In this document: in pieces, positions 9,668-19,862 of the stretch | How positions within the stretch are numbered: the first letter of the stretch is position 1 | Layout: every line of letters starts with the position of its first letter | DNA from: Blakeslea trispora | Lineage: Eukaryota > Mucoromycota > Mucoromycetes > Mucorales > Choanephoraceae | Length of the DNA: 33,570 nt | Direction: 5' to 3' | Assembly: GCA_025331445.1 (NCBI GenBank) | Contig: JAIWNE010000204.1 | Coordinates: 1 to 33,570 of the forward strand | Program-made: the position numbers and the translations under genes | The notes under the pieces: generated by a model | What the model saw: the letters and a program-made list of their open reading frames with translations, nothing else | What the model was told of the DNA's origin: nothing | Databases searched by the model: none

Positions 9668-10907
9668 GGTAATTTTTTGTGCTTGTATGATAGATATAAG
9701 TGTTAAAAGTATTGTGAAACAACTCTGCCACTTTAGGAAGGTCTAGTTCTCGAGATAATCAACATCTTGTAAAAGTCACGTGACTAAATTAGGTTAAATT
9801 AATTTGTAATTTTTTTTAACATTGACAACTTTATATCTCCCCAGTATGTTACCTTTGATTCGAACAAGTCAGAATAAAATAAGAAAAACAAAGGAATAGA
9901 TAGAAGACTGTAAAAAAACTATCTTAACACACAGAGAGATACAAATATAAAGGAGATTAGGCACTTGTTAGCTTCAAAGATAGAATTTGAAGGTAGGAAT
10001 GAGTTAACAAAATTTAATGTGAAAGATAACAAAAGAAAAAAATTGATTAAAATCTCTATAAGATCTAACAAAATAGGATTCTTATATACTATAGAACTTG
10101 TATAACTACAATATTAATACAATCACCAATAATACCAAGTACATTAGTGATTTCAGCAACGATCAGACTTTTTGGTTTTAAATACATTTCCTAAACAGGA
10201 CACAACGTGAACAATAGCTTAAATTTCTGCTTGATAAGCTGTCAAATAGTAACGGTAGCAAATGTTACAACACCGACATTGATCGCAGATCCAAACAATA
10301 GATTAAAAATCTTGACTATAGACACCAAGGACGTACAAGTATAAGACTATTAGTAATCAATTTGAGAGATAACCACAAAAGTATTCCAAAAAACAGAACG
10401 ACAAGCCAAACGAGAGATCAACACCGAGACATCGCTGTGGTTAGTAAAAAAAATAATAATAAAATAAAATATGGATGGTACAAAAATAATAAAAAAAATA
10501 AAATCAAACACAGAAAGGGAAAATATAACAATAGAAGAAGAAAAGAAAAGATAATCAAAATCCAAATATAAGATACAGGAAGGAACAATGAACAAATGAA
10601 TATGATAAAGATACAACTTGTAGCATTCTAGTTAGGCAATAAAAGTACTTGAGCTGCTAGTATTCTTGAACTTCAAAACAATAAAAGACACACGGAAAGC
10701 ACTGTCATTGGTTACAACTGTTACCAGCTATTACTCATACAATACTTGAGTAATACAGATCAGACTTGCACCAAAAGACCGATATTCAACAAGAACTACA
10801 AAGACAAGAAACCAAGCAACTACATCATATCCTCTCTAGGATACATCCCTTTGAGACCAGCATAGAGTGCCAAAAAGCAACACAAAAAAAAATAGACATA
10901 CGTCAAC
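9668..10907. other. Gene-free AT-rich stretch
   Basis: 1.24 kb with homopolymer A/T runs and no ORF with recognisable content or codon pattern. No LTR of element A and no gag was found here. It contains a CACGTG palindrome near 9778. Its last bases, CAAC at 10904-10907, are the left target duplication of element C. Confidence 0.7.
10904..10907. repeat. Target-site duplication of element C, left copy
   Basis: CAAC directly left of the LTR, matching 17221-17224. Only four bases match; five would be usual for Ty3/gypsy. Confidence 0.65.
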
Positions 10908-11414
10908 TGTCGTAGAAAATAGCGATTTAAAGCATAAACAGCCAATCGAAATCGAATACAACTTGCCCTTTATGTATAATCCAAATAAGAAAAGGTTCAA
11001 ACCTCAACTGTTGAACAAAAGAAGAAAGAAGACCCGATTGAATCTCATTTGTACAAAGCGTTTACCTTTTGGAAAAAGTCAGACACGTCTCTAATTCGTC
11101 AACGAACAACAATCAATCAAGTTGGAGTATTTAATTGCTTCCTTCTTTATTTAACATAGTATGAATATTTAGTATAGATAGAAAAAGTATAAATACCGTG
11201 TTGTTAAATATTATAAGATCTTTATCTTAGACTTATAATATCAAACACAGGTAACATAACTTAAAGAAAGATAAAATAAAATAAAAAGATCTTAGACTTA
11301 TAATATCAAACACAGTAGCCTACGTCAAGCTTTTCCAGTGATCTTATTGGCTCAAAAGCTTAACTTCTGTCACGTGATCTAGTCTAAACATCCTCATAAT
11401 ATATCAAGACGACA
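10908..11414 (+). repeat. 5' LTR of element C
   Basis: 507 bp, same length as and read as identical to 16714-17220. The first 187 bp also hold the coding sequence for the basic C-terminus of Pol, here without its gene. Inside are TATAAATA at 11188-11195, two copies of a 27-bp direct repeat (11224-11250, 11289-11315) and a CACGTG E-box-like site near 11372. Confidence 0.95.
11188..11195 (+). promoter_or_regulatory. TATA box in 5' LTR of element C
   Basis: TATAAATA about 390 bp before the gag ATG; the expected start of the genomic transcript is about 30 bp downstream. The same sequence occurs at 16994-17001 in the 3' LTR. Confidence 0.6.
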
Positions 11415-11416
11415 AT

Positions 11417-11429
11417 TGGTAGCATCTCC
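11417..11429 (+). other. Primer-binding site of element C
   Basis: TGGTAGCATCTCC begins two bases after the 5' LTR. The TGG start pairs with a tRNA 3' CCA end, as in most Ty3/gypsy elements. The donor tRNA cannot be named without a tRNA set. Confidence 0.7.
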
Positions 11430-11587
11430 TGTTGTATCTCTGGACCTATTGCTTCCTGCCTGCCTTTGTGCTGATTTATTGACTTACCTGAATTAATTTA
11501 CTGATTTGCCTCTGTGCTGTTTACTGTTTGCCTCTGTGCTGCTTATTGTTTACCTCTGTGAATCCTGCCTTGTTGAACTGAAAGAAA

Positions 11588-12445
11588 ATGTCTGATGAAA
11601 ATACCTCTCCTATTATGAATGAAAACTCTGCCATTGCATCGTTGATTCAAGAATTTACTAAAGCATTGACTATGAACAATGGTAACCGAGTACCTCGCAC
11701 GCAAGAACCTCCGACATACGATGGTGTTCGTGATGCTATGATAATTGATTCATGGATCCGTACCTTCGAACGCTATACCGATTTTCAAGGCTGGGATTCT
11801 GTGCAAAAGAAAAGGTATGCTGTTACCTTACTCCGCGGACGAGCTGATACCTGGTATCGCACACTCGAATCTAGTGAAGATGAACCGGAAGACTGGTTGA
11901 CATTCAAGAGAGAACTCGTCGAATTCTTTAGACCTGACGATTCGGTACGTCTAGCCCGTGATAAGTTGGCAGCTTATCGACAAACCGGCTCCTTGAATAA
12001 CTATGTTAATGGATTCATGGACATTATTGCTGCGATTCCTGGCATAACTGAAGATGAATCTTGTGACAAGTTCATGCGGGGGCTGTCCAACCGCGACACT
12101 CGGTCCCAAGTACGCCAAGCACAATCCGCTACCTTGAGAGACGCCATCCGTGTCGCTATTGCCCATGATAGCGCAATCCATGAGAGTCCCTCCTTTTACC
12201 GCCGTAACATTGAGAACATGAGCTACAACCGTCCTCCCAGAAGACCTTATGCTGGTGAACCTATGGACTTGAGTATGATGGCTTCTTCTTTTCGAGAAAA
12301 TATTCGATGTCACTACTGTGGTAAGATTGGCCATATTCGTCGATACTGCAAGGTGCGCGCTGAAGAGATCCGTCAGATGGAACAAGACCGTTATCTCAAG
12401 GTGAATAAGAGTAGTAAGGCGGGTTCATCAAAGGATTTTCATTAA
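11588..12445 (+). CDS. gag: Element C Gag
   Basis: 285-residue Gag. Capsid-type region about residues 45-190 ([60 protein letters not shown]), a basic stretch, then a canonical zinc knuckle [14 protein letters not shown] (CX2CX4HX4C) near residue 245. The ATG at 11588 follows a 173-bp leader after the LTR. The stop TAA overlaps the pol frame, which is open from 12418 in the -1 frame, giving a 28-nt overlap. Either -1 frameshifting joins Gag to Pol, or one base is missing in a short run here (G4, A3 or T4). Confidence 0.88.
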   Translation: MSDENTSPIMNENSAIASLIQEFTKALTMNNGNRVPRTQEPPTYDGVRDAMIIDSWIRTFERYTDFQGWDSVQKKRYAVTLLRGRADTWYRTLESSEDEPEDWLTFKRELVEFFRPDDSVRLARDKLAAYRQTGSLNNYVNGFMDIIAAIPGITEDESCDKFMRGLSNRDTRSQVRQAQSATLRDAIRVAIAHDSAIHESPSFYRRNIENMSYNRPPRRPYAGEPMDLSMMASSFRENIRCHYCGKIGHIRRYCKVRAEEIRQMEQDRYLKVNKSSKAGSSKDFH

Positions 12446-13808
12446 ACCTAGTTGATGAACAGGAAGTTCAACTAGGTGAAGATGTTCAAAATCTTCCTGA
12501 TAACGATGGCCGTATCGATGCAGCTTATTGTACATGTTCAAGCAAAACAATTAATAAAGTTGATCATTCTACTCCCTATCCCTCTATCGTTGATATTGAA
12601 AGTTGTGATAATGACTCTCTTGCAAGTAATGAACTGGTTGAAGAAAAAAATGAAGTTGTCAAAGAACCAAGTACTACTAGATATAATGCCGTAACAGAAT
12701 TGGTGCCTATTATACACCCAAATGAAAGCCTAAAAGAAGAATTTCAATACTTGTCTGAATTGAACACTGTAGCCACGAAACTACCTCTGTATCATGGATG
12801 TATCGACGACGCTTCTCTAGAAGTACTCATTGATAGTGGTGCAAGCGAGAACTACGTGTCTCCCATGATTGCCAAGTATGTGATCTCTTCTACCCCAATC
12901 TATGATCGACAAGTAGAAACGGCTGGTGGCGAGACTACTGTAATCAAAGAGAAAGTCGAAGTTATGTTAGACATGAGTGGTTTCAAGACGAAGGTAGTTG
13001 CTTACGTATTTCCTACCAAGTTTGACGTTATCTTGGGTCGAACATGGCTGAAAGAAGTGGATCCCAGACCTGAATGGTCTACAGATACTTGGTACATTCA
13101 AAGCAAGGACAAAAAACAAAAGGTTAAGTTGACTCCTTCGAATAACTACCACAGTCAACCAAACCCCCAGCTGAATTACTTGATTTCGAAGAAACAAGCG
13201 GAAAAAAGTATTCGACAAGGCGCTGACAGCTGTTTACTGTATCTGAATGCTACTGAGTCCAAGAACAAGAATTCCATGATTGTAAAAGAAGAATACTGGG
13301 ATAACCTTATCAAGGAATTTTCCTCAATTTTTCAAGATGAATTGCCTGGTATTCCGCCTAAACGTGACGTAACACATGTGATTGATACTGGTGATGCAAA
13401 GCCGATCAGTAGACCACCATTCAAGATGAGTCCTGCTGAATTGGATGAATTACAGAAGCAAATCAAGGAATTACTTCAACTGGGCCTAATCCGCCCAAGT
13501 GCTTCACCTTGGGGTGCTCCAGTCCTTTTTGTAAAGAAGAAAAACGGTGAAATGCGCATGTGCATTGACTATCGTGCCTTAAATAGTGTCACTGTTAGAA
13601 ACAATCACCCTTTGCCTAGAATAGATGAGTGTCTAGACCGTTTACAAGGAGCAAAGTACTTTACAAGTCTTGATTTGAAATCTGGATACCACCAAGTACG
13701 CATTCAACCGGAAGATGTTCCAAAAACTGCATTCAATACCAGATATGGTCAGTTTGAATTCTTGGTTCTGCCATTTGGATTAACCAATGCACCACCTACG
13801 TTTCAAGT
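12418..13808 (+). pseudogene. pol: Element C protease and N-terminal reverse transcriptase
   Basis: The pol frame opens at 12418 inside the end of gag and has no convincing ATG. An acidic linker leads to the protease ([24 protein letters not shown]). RT follows: [60 protein letters not shown]. The frame breaks at 13808-13812: after TTTCAA one A appears to be missing, and the next frame carries on at once with MNKVLGNYLDKFALVYLDD. Length and order match the aligned segment of element A without the break. Confidence 0.85.
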
Positions 13809-14369
13809 TTGATGAACAAGGTGTTGGGCAACTATCTGGATAAGTTTGCGCTGGTATATCTGGACGATATCCTTATCTATAGCAAGTCCTTAGAAGATCA
13901 TAGAAGACATGTACGCTTGATTTTGGAGAAACTTAAAGAGGCTCAACTGATCGCTAATTTAAAGAAGTGTGAATTCGGAAGACGTGAATTGACCTTTGTT
14001 GGATTCGACATCACTGCCAATGGAATTCTGCCTAGCCGTGCCAAAGTAGAAGTTTTAAAATCATGGCCAGTATTGACAAATGTTCAAGAAGTAAGATCGT
14101 TTATCGGACTAGCTCAGCACTACCGTCGATTTATACCTGGTTTTGCTTCTATAGCGTCCCCATTAACTGATCTTACGAAAGGTACTGGACCAAAACGCCG
14201 CCCTATTGTCTGGACTACTGAATGCCAAGAGAGTTTCGACAAAATCAAAGCCCTGATGGTTTCTGCACCAGTACTGCAAGCACCAAATATGGAAAAGCCT
14301 TTCCGTGTAGAAACAGATGCGTCTGATTTCGGATGTGGTGCTGTTCTTCTGCAGCCTGACGACAACGAT
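13809..14369 (+). pseudogene. Element C C-terminal RT and RNase H start
   Basis: Middle piece of pol in the third frame. It carries the RT active box YLDD (FALVYLDDILIYS), the thumb and connection (FVGFDIT, SFIGLAQHYRRFIPGFAS), and the RNase H start (VETDASDFGCGAVLLQ). Near 14370 the frame shifts again by one base in a TTTGGG stretch; the following frame reads GHPVAYESKKF, matching element A. Past that point the current frame is spurious to its stop at 14451-14453. Confidence 0.85.
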
Positions 14370-16900
14370 CCTCCTTTGGGCATCCTGTGGCATATGAATC
14401 CAAGAAGTTTTCCTCAGCTGAACGCAACTACCCAGCGCAAGAAAGAGAACTGATGGGAATCTTACATGCTCTTCGTACTTGGCGATGCTTCTTAGATGGC
14501 TGTCATGGTGGGTACAAGATACTTACAGATCACTTGCCAAACTGCTATTTGAGAACACAAGAAAAAATGAGTCCGAGATTGGTGAGATGGATGAACGAAT
14601 TGGAGCTATATTCACCTATCATTGAATACAAGCCGGGTAAGGAGAACAATGCTGCCGATGTTCTATCCAGAATAGGTGGACCTGACACTGATGTGGCTGA
14701 CACATCTTTGGAGCCTGAATTTCTGTATGCTGCTTGGACGATGAAAGATGCTCCTGAGTCAATTCAGAATGACTGGCCTTTGCTATATACCAACTTGGAT
14801 CGAATCAAATCTGCAGATTTGCGCAAATACCTGGATGAGAGACAAGACAAGTTTATTGTTCAAGACAATAAAGTTTTTCACAAGGTAGTTATCGATGACA
14901 AAGAAACGATCAAGGCTGTACCCTTCGTTCCCTTTGCTGCTAGAGCCGATCTGGTAGCACGTTATCATGAATCCAACGGGCATGCTGGTTTAAAGACAAT
15001 GATCAAACTGTTTGTACCTCGCTTTTGGTGGCCAAGTCTGAAACGTGATATTAAGGATTGGATAAAGACCTGTCCCTCCTGTCAAGTCAACGGCCGACTT
15101 GGTCATATTCACCACGATGTCATGCATCCGCTAAAAATACCTACCGCCTTCGATCGCTGGCATTTGGATTTTGTGGGAGAATTGCCTCTGACTGTCAAAG
15201 GAAATCGCTGGTTACTGGTCGCTGTAGACTATGCCACAAACTGGCCTATCGCTCGTGCTGTGCCTGCTGCCACCAAGGAAACTGTCGCCGATTTTATCTA
15301 CGAGGAAATCATGATGCGCTTCGGTTGTCCTTCTGAGCTTCTGACCGATCGAGGTGCCAACTTCAACAGTGATTTAGTTAATACATATCTGAAGCGTGTA
15401 GGCTCTCATCACAAGTTGACCTCGGCTTATCACCCAAGAACTAACTCGAAAGTTGAGCGCTTTAACGGTGTTATTAAGGGTATGCTGCGAAAATACGTAA
15501 ATGGTGCACTTCATCGCTGGGACGATTTCGTGAATGCGGCACTTTGGGCTTCAAGAATTAGGGTGCACAACACTACAGGTTACAGTCCGTTCTACCTGAC
15601 ATATGGACGTGAGCCAAGACTACCTGGTGATCCCCTAATACCGTATATCGACAAGACAACTTTCAATGATCAGCAAACCGTTGCTGATATTACATCAAGA
15701 GAGCTTGCTGAACTAGGACAACATCGTGCAGCAGCTGAATTCCGCATGAAAGCTATGGCTGAAAAAGACAAGGATCAGTGGGACTCAAAGATTAAAAAGG
15801 TTTCTTTCGAAATTGGTGACAAAGTAATGCTGACGCATGAAGGCCGCTATGGATTAGAACCAACCTACAAAGGTCCTTATGTAGTTGTACAATCATTCCC
15901 AGATTTCGGTACGTACAAATTACAAACCATTGCTGGCGAACCTCTACAATCCCTTGTTCATGTGGATCGATTGAGACTTGCTACTGGCCATCACTCTGAT
16001 GCCCCTTGGTATGATCCAGTCAAAGCTCGTCAAGAATGGCGTCAAGTTATGACCAACATCGGACGCTCTGCTGTTATTCCTGAAGTACCACCTGTTGTTG
16101 TTACCAATGATATGGTTGTTGATCTCCCTCCTGTACCTGATGTTTCTGCTGTCGAATATGACTCTTTTGATTCTGTACCTAATGCTCAAATTGATGTCGA
16201 TTCAGATTCTCATTCTGTGGTTCAAGTTGACATTGTTTCCTCTGAATCTCCAATCGATTACATCGATCCAGTTGAACAACCTATCTCACATCAGCCTACT
16301 ACCGGTACTATATCCACTGAACCATTCTTGCCCTCTCTTGACCTGCCTGATGCCACTGCATCTACACCTACATCTTCTTTCGCTGCCTTTTCTCCTGTTG
16401 TTACTGAATCGCTACCAACGGTGCCTCTAGAAGACACGCTGGACAACTTGGTTGATGATGCCATGCTAGATGCTAGTGTTGAGGTTGACAACGATGAGTT
16501 TGTGGATGCTCAAGAAGACGTATCAACTCAAGCGAACGATTTACCCGACTCAGAATTTAATTTCGATATTGATGTTGACGATGCTGAAGACTCAAATGAA
16601 GACTTTGACCACATTCAAGTTCCACCTGTGCCATCTACTGCTGTTTCTCCTTCTTCTACTGATAGTACTCCTTCAAAAGTTCAGAGCCGAACTTCAAGCC
16701 AGGAGGGGGGTAATGTCGTAGAAAATAGCGATTTAAAGCATAAACAGCCAATCGAAATCGAATACAACTTGCCCTTTATGTATAATCCAAATAAGAAAAG
16801 GTTCAAACCTCAACTGTTGAACAAAAGAAGAAAGAAGACCCGATTGAATCTCATTTGTACAAAGCGTTTACCTTTTGGAAAAAGTCAGACACGTCTCTAA
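14370..16900 (+). pseudogene. Element C RNase H end and integrase, tail inside LTR
   Basis: Open frame of about 840 codons. RNase H finishes (ERNYPAQERELMG, ILTDHLPN). Integrase follows: HHCC finger (H..NGHAG, CPSC), core D in DFVGELPL, D in LLTDRGANF, E in SKVERFNG with D-X35-E spacing, and a GPY motif (YKGPYVVV). No chromodomain. After integrase comes an acidic, Pro/Ser/Val/Asp-rich region of about 230 residues. The frame then crosses the LTR start at 16714 and ends 187 bp inside it, with a strongly basic tail (NKKRFKPQLLNKRRKKTR). It is intact itself but cut off from the upstream pol by the frameshift at about 14370. Confidence 0.88.
16701..16713 (+). other. Polypurine tract of element C
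   Basis: AGGAGGGGGGTAA touches the 3' LTR, the expected place and composition for plus-strand priming. It lies inside the pol reading frame, so it also codes for protein (EGG). Confidence 0.8.
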
Positions 16901-17220
16901 TTCGTCAACGAACAACAATCAATCAAGTTGGAGTATTTAATTGCTTCCTTCTTTATTTAACATAGTATGAATATTTAGTATAGATAGAAAAAGTATAAAT
17001 ACCGTGTTGTTAAATATTATAAGATCTTTATCTTAGACTTATAATATCAAACACAGGTAACATAACTTAAAGAAAGATAAAATAAAATAAAAAGATCTTA
17101 GACTTATAATATCAAACACAGTAGCCTACGTCAAGCTTTTCCAGTGATCTTATTGGCTCAAAAGCTTAACTTCTGTCACGTGATCTAGTCTAAACATCCT
17201 CATAATATATCAAGACGACA
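16714..17220 (+). repeat. 3' LTR of element C
   Basis: 507 bp, matching 10908-11414. The pol stop is at 16898-16900 within it. The 27-bp internal repeat lies at 17030-17056 and 17095-17121. Confidence 0.95.
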
Positions 17221-17224
17221 CAAC
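17221..17224. repeat. Target-site duplication of element C, right copy
   Basis: CAAC, matching 10904-10907. Confidence 0.65.
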
Positions 17225-17230
17225 ATTTAA

Positions 17231-17303
17231 ATTATCTGTAGTATTATTGGTAGATCGTCAGTACGTAAGACGAAAGGTCGCCTGTTCGACTCTTGCTTTT
17301 TGC
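17231..17303 (+). tRNA. Degenerate tRNA-like sequence with A and B boxes
   Basis: A B box GTTCGACTC (17284-17292) fits GWTCRANNC. An A-box-like TAGTATTATTGG starts about 45 bp earlier, the spacing of a real tRNA. A 5-bp stem TCGTC..GACGA (from about 17255) sits where the anticodon stem should be, but with a 9-nt loop, and acceptor and T stems do not pair well. A T5 run (17297-17301) could end Pol III transcription. Probably a tRNA pseudogene or tRNA-derived repeat. Element C ends 10 bp upstream of it. Confidence 0.35.
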
Positions 17304-17860
17304 AAAAAAAAAATTTGAGATTTTTAAAAAAAAATACCTTTGCATCTGTCGAAGGGCATGAGCTGGTCACATAAGTCAAATGAGAGCTATCAAATTCACT
17401 TGGAGAAGGAAATAAATAGATAATGATGGACCGATTAGACTAAAAGGTTTAAGTGATGAGCATCAGGTTTCCAACATGAAATATAAAAATAAAGTGATGC
17501 ATAAAGAAAAACAATTAACTGATGGGTACAATGATTTTAATTACAAAAAAAGGATAACAATTACACGGGAATAAGAATGTCAAACATGTCAAAACACAAT
17601 AAGGCTTAAAGAAATTAAGAAAAATAATAATAAATTGCTATGAATTTTCCAAACCTGACATCACCTATTACTTTAAATTCGATGATGACGTCTACACAGT
17701 TGACGTCAACGGCTTACTGACGTATTCTACTTTTATTATGTCACAAAAAATTTCTATGAGTCATCAATTAAAAGTCACATTGATCACTAATTACTTGAAA
17801 TGTGACCGCTCAATAGAAAATTTTGGACTGCCTTTTTATAAGTTTTATTCTCAGAAAATA
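17304..17860 (+). promoter_or_regulatory. Upstream region of the transposase gene with three TGACGT sites
   Basis: Non-coding AT-rich DNA. Three TGACGT motifs lie at 17686, 17701 and 17718; the middle one is a full CRE palindrome TGACGTCA inside GTTGACGTCAAC. An inverted pair GTCACATT/AATGTGAC lies near 17775-17805. No ORF. Confidence 0.5.
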
Positions 17861-17861
17861 G

Positions 17862-17868
17862 TATAAAT
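17862..17868 (+). promoter_or_regulatory. TATA box of the Merlin-type transposase gene
   Basis: TATAAAT lies 65-71 bp before the ATG at 17933, followed by a long CT-rich stretch typical of strong fungal promoters. Confidence 0.65.
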
Positions 17869-17932
17869 AGGAGAGTTTTTTCTTTTCTTTTTCTTTTCTT
17901 TATCTCTTTCTCATTATATTCTATTTTTTCAA

Positions 17933-19716
17933 ATGAATTACTTTCGCAACTCTGTCTCTGGTCCCGAGGTTATTGATCTTATCTCAAGTTCGTCTTGCGA
18001 GGATGTTTTTATGTCATCTTCATCAGCCGCTTTGACTGAAGAGGGATCGGAATACGTAGGTTCTGTTGGAACTCATGCTCGTTCTCTTGGTCGACCTGTT
18101 AGAGTAACTCGTGGTGGTCTTCCTTCCTCTTTTTTGTCGCCTCCTGGTTCTGTTTTCCAACATGAAATGGGTTCACAGATGTCTGAGGTTGAGCTCGATG
18201 GCGCCTTAAGCGAAGATCAGTTAGAAGAAGAGCCCAACGTCACCCTATTTGGACGAGAAATTCCTGTTCCCTTGCCTGTTGAGGAGCTTCCTGAAGTAAT
18301 TGCATTTGCAAGACACCTTATTATCAAATTATTGCCGTATGAGGATCTTGTGCGTGACTTGCAAACCGAAACTGATATGGTTGAGTAAGTTCATTTAACA
18401 TTACAACTACATAGTTCTAACTTTTGAGTAGATTTTTTGTTCGTCACCGCATTATTTACAACTTTAGTGATCTAGTTTATTGTCATGGCGGCCGTAGGAA
18501 AGATGATAGCGGGGATGTTGTTGATGATGTATTAGTAAGCGAGCCCCAACGCATGAAGTTTGTCTGGAACCAGCGTTACGGTTGGGTTTGGCGTTGCCAT
18601 AAAAACAGTTGCAAGTGTAACAAGTCTTCACGCTCAGCCCTTCACCAAACGGTATTCTATGGTAGAAATATTCCAGTGCAACATCAATGGCGAATCATCT
18701 TGCTCTGGCTTGTGTATAACGTTCCCCGACAAGCCATCTCTTTGTTGACCGGATTTGATCCCGAGACTATTCGTCTTACCATTAGGTACATGCTACAAAT
18801 CATGCAGCAAGACTTTTTGTTAGTAAATCAAGTAGAGCCTCAGCTTGATATCGATCAAGTAGATTTATCAACAGTTCATTTGACCGAAAGATGGCGTTTC
18901 AACCATCCTGATAAGATCGGTAAGTATTTTATTACTTTGTAGCAACTCTTTTTTGATACTTTTTATTCTTTTAGGCGGTTATGATAGAGATGGCAACTCT
19001 ATTATTGTAGAGATAGATGAATCAAAGTTTGGCAAGCGAAAGTATCATCGGGGCCATCGTGTCGAAGGCGTTTGGGTTGTTGGAGGTGTTGAGAGAACAC
19101 AAGAGAGAAGAGTATTTCTAATGACTGTTCCGCGTCGAGATGCTACCACTCTTAGAGCAGTCATAGAAACAAATGTAAACCAAGGATCAACAATCCATAC
19201 TGACTTTTGGCGCGGTTACAATTTCATCAATGATTGGCGTCATATGGTTCACCGCTCAGTAAATCACAGCGAAGGCTTCATCTCTGAGGATGGTGTACAT
19301 ACAAACACTACTGAAGGTATGAATTTTAATTTAACTTAGGACCATCTTACTAACTTATTACCATAGGAACTTGGAACGCCATCAAGATAAGGGTCTTTCC
19401 ACGAGAAAGAACCAGAAAGAACACCCCTTGGATCTTGGCAGAGTTTATGTGGAGGCGCAAATATGCTTCAAATATTTATGCTGGCCTTCTAAAGTCATTG
19501 AGAGAAGTCCAGTTCTATAGGTCAGATTTGCAGCCTCCCATTCTCAACGAGGTGGACAACTTGGACGAAAACTCCGATTCAGAAGAAGACGACTCGTTCG
19601 AGGAGGAACTTCCCTTGGATCTTGAGACAGAAGAGGTTCAAGAGTCAGACGAACTAGTTGTACCTTTTGTGGCGCTTAGAAGAAGCAGCAGAATAGCAGA
19701 ACAAAATTTGTTGTAA
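17933..19716 (+). CDS. Merlin/IS1595-type DDE transposase, four exons, intact
   Basis: Exons 17933-18384, 18432-18919, 18975-19316 and 19367-19716 splice to an uninterrupted 543-residue frame. All three introns (47, 55, 50 bp) are GT..AG; TTCTAAC and TACTAAC branch sites are seen in the first and third. Exon 1 is Ser/acidic-rich. Exon 2 holds a Cys-containing segment (WVWRCHKNSCKC) and a helical region like the N-terminal DNA-binding part of IS1595/Merlin transposases. Exons 3-4 hold the ISXO2-like catalytic domain: IVEIDESKFGKRKYHRGHR (D328), GSTIHTDFW (D390) and VHTNTTEGTWN (E427), the proposed DDE triad. The C-terminus is acidic, then RRSSRIAEQ. TATA and CT-rich leader precede the ATG; AATAAA overlaps the stop. 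No clear terminal inverted repeats found. Confidence 0.88.
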
Positions 19717-19787
19717 TAAAATTCCTTTTTTTCTTATATTTCAAAATAAATTGTTACTTTTGCCTAGAAATCAGTAAATACTTAACT

Positions 19788-19862
19788 TGTAACCACCGTG
19801 TGTTGAACTGGCAACCTAACGTTTTCAGGTTGTGGAGTATACCACTACACTAAGACAAGCAA
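19788..19862 (-). tRNA. Degenerate tRNA-like sequence with A and B boxes, minus strand
   Basis: On the minus strand TAGTGTAGTGG is a perfect A box, and GTTCAACAC, starting 44 bases later, fits the B box GWTCRANNC. The start also resembles real tRNAs (TTAGTGTAGTGGTA). A 6-bp stem CAACCT..AGGTTG lies in the anticodon-arm position with a 9-nt loop. CTTGT..ACAAG could form an acceptor stem, but out of register. Likely a tRNA pseudogene or tRNA-derived repeat. It points toward the transposase gene, opposite to 17231-17303. Confidence 0.4.

Larger units (their letters stand above)
10908..17220 (+). mobile_element. Full-length Ty3/gypsy element C with broken pol
   Basis: A 6,313-bp element with two 507-bp LTRs (TGTCGTAG..GACGACA) that look identical, a 4-bp target duplication, a TGG-type primer site after the 5' LTR, gag with a canonical CCHC knuckle, protease, RT, RNase H, integrase and a polypurine tract. 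No chromodomain. Gag and pol frames differ by -1, and pol has two further 1-nt frameshifts (about 13808 and 14370). The last about 62 codons of pol lie in the 3' LTR. The insertion point is a few bases upstream of a tRNA-like sequence. Confidence 0.94.

Noticed and set aside
10350..10616. Hydrophobic 88-codon ORF in AT-rich DNA
   Set aside because: Low-complexity A/T-rich sequence giving Phe/Ile/Leu by composition; no start context, no splice partners.
10867..11094. 75-codon ORF at the left edge of element C
   Set aside because: From 10908 on it is the LTR copy of the Pol C-terminal tail; the 5' part is flanking DNA, so it is not a separate gene.
14120..14427. Overlapping minus-strand ORFs in element C
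   Set aside because: Antisense shadows of the RT/RNase H coding region.
17231..17303. Functional tRNA gene
   Set aside because: Acceptor and T stems do not pair and the anticodon loop is 9 nt, so only a tRNA-like remnant is claimed.
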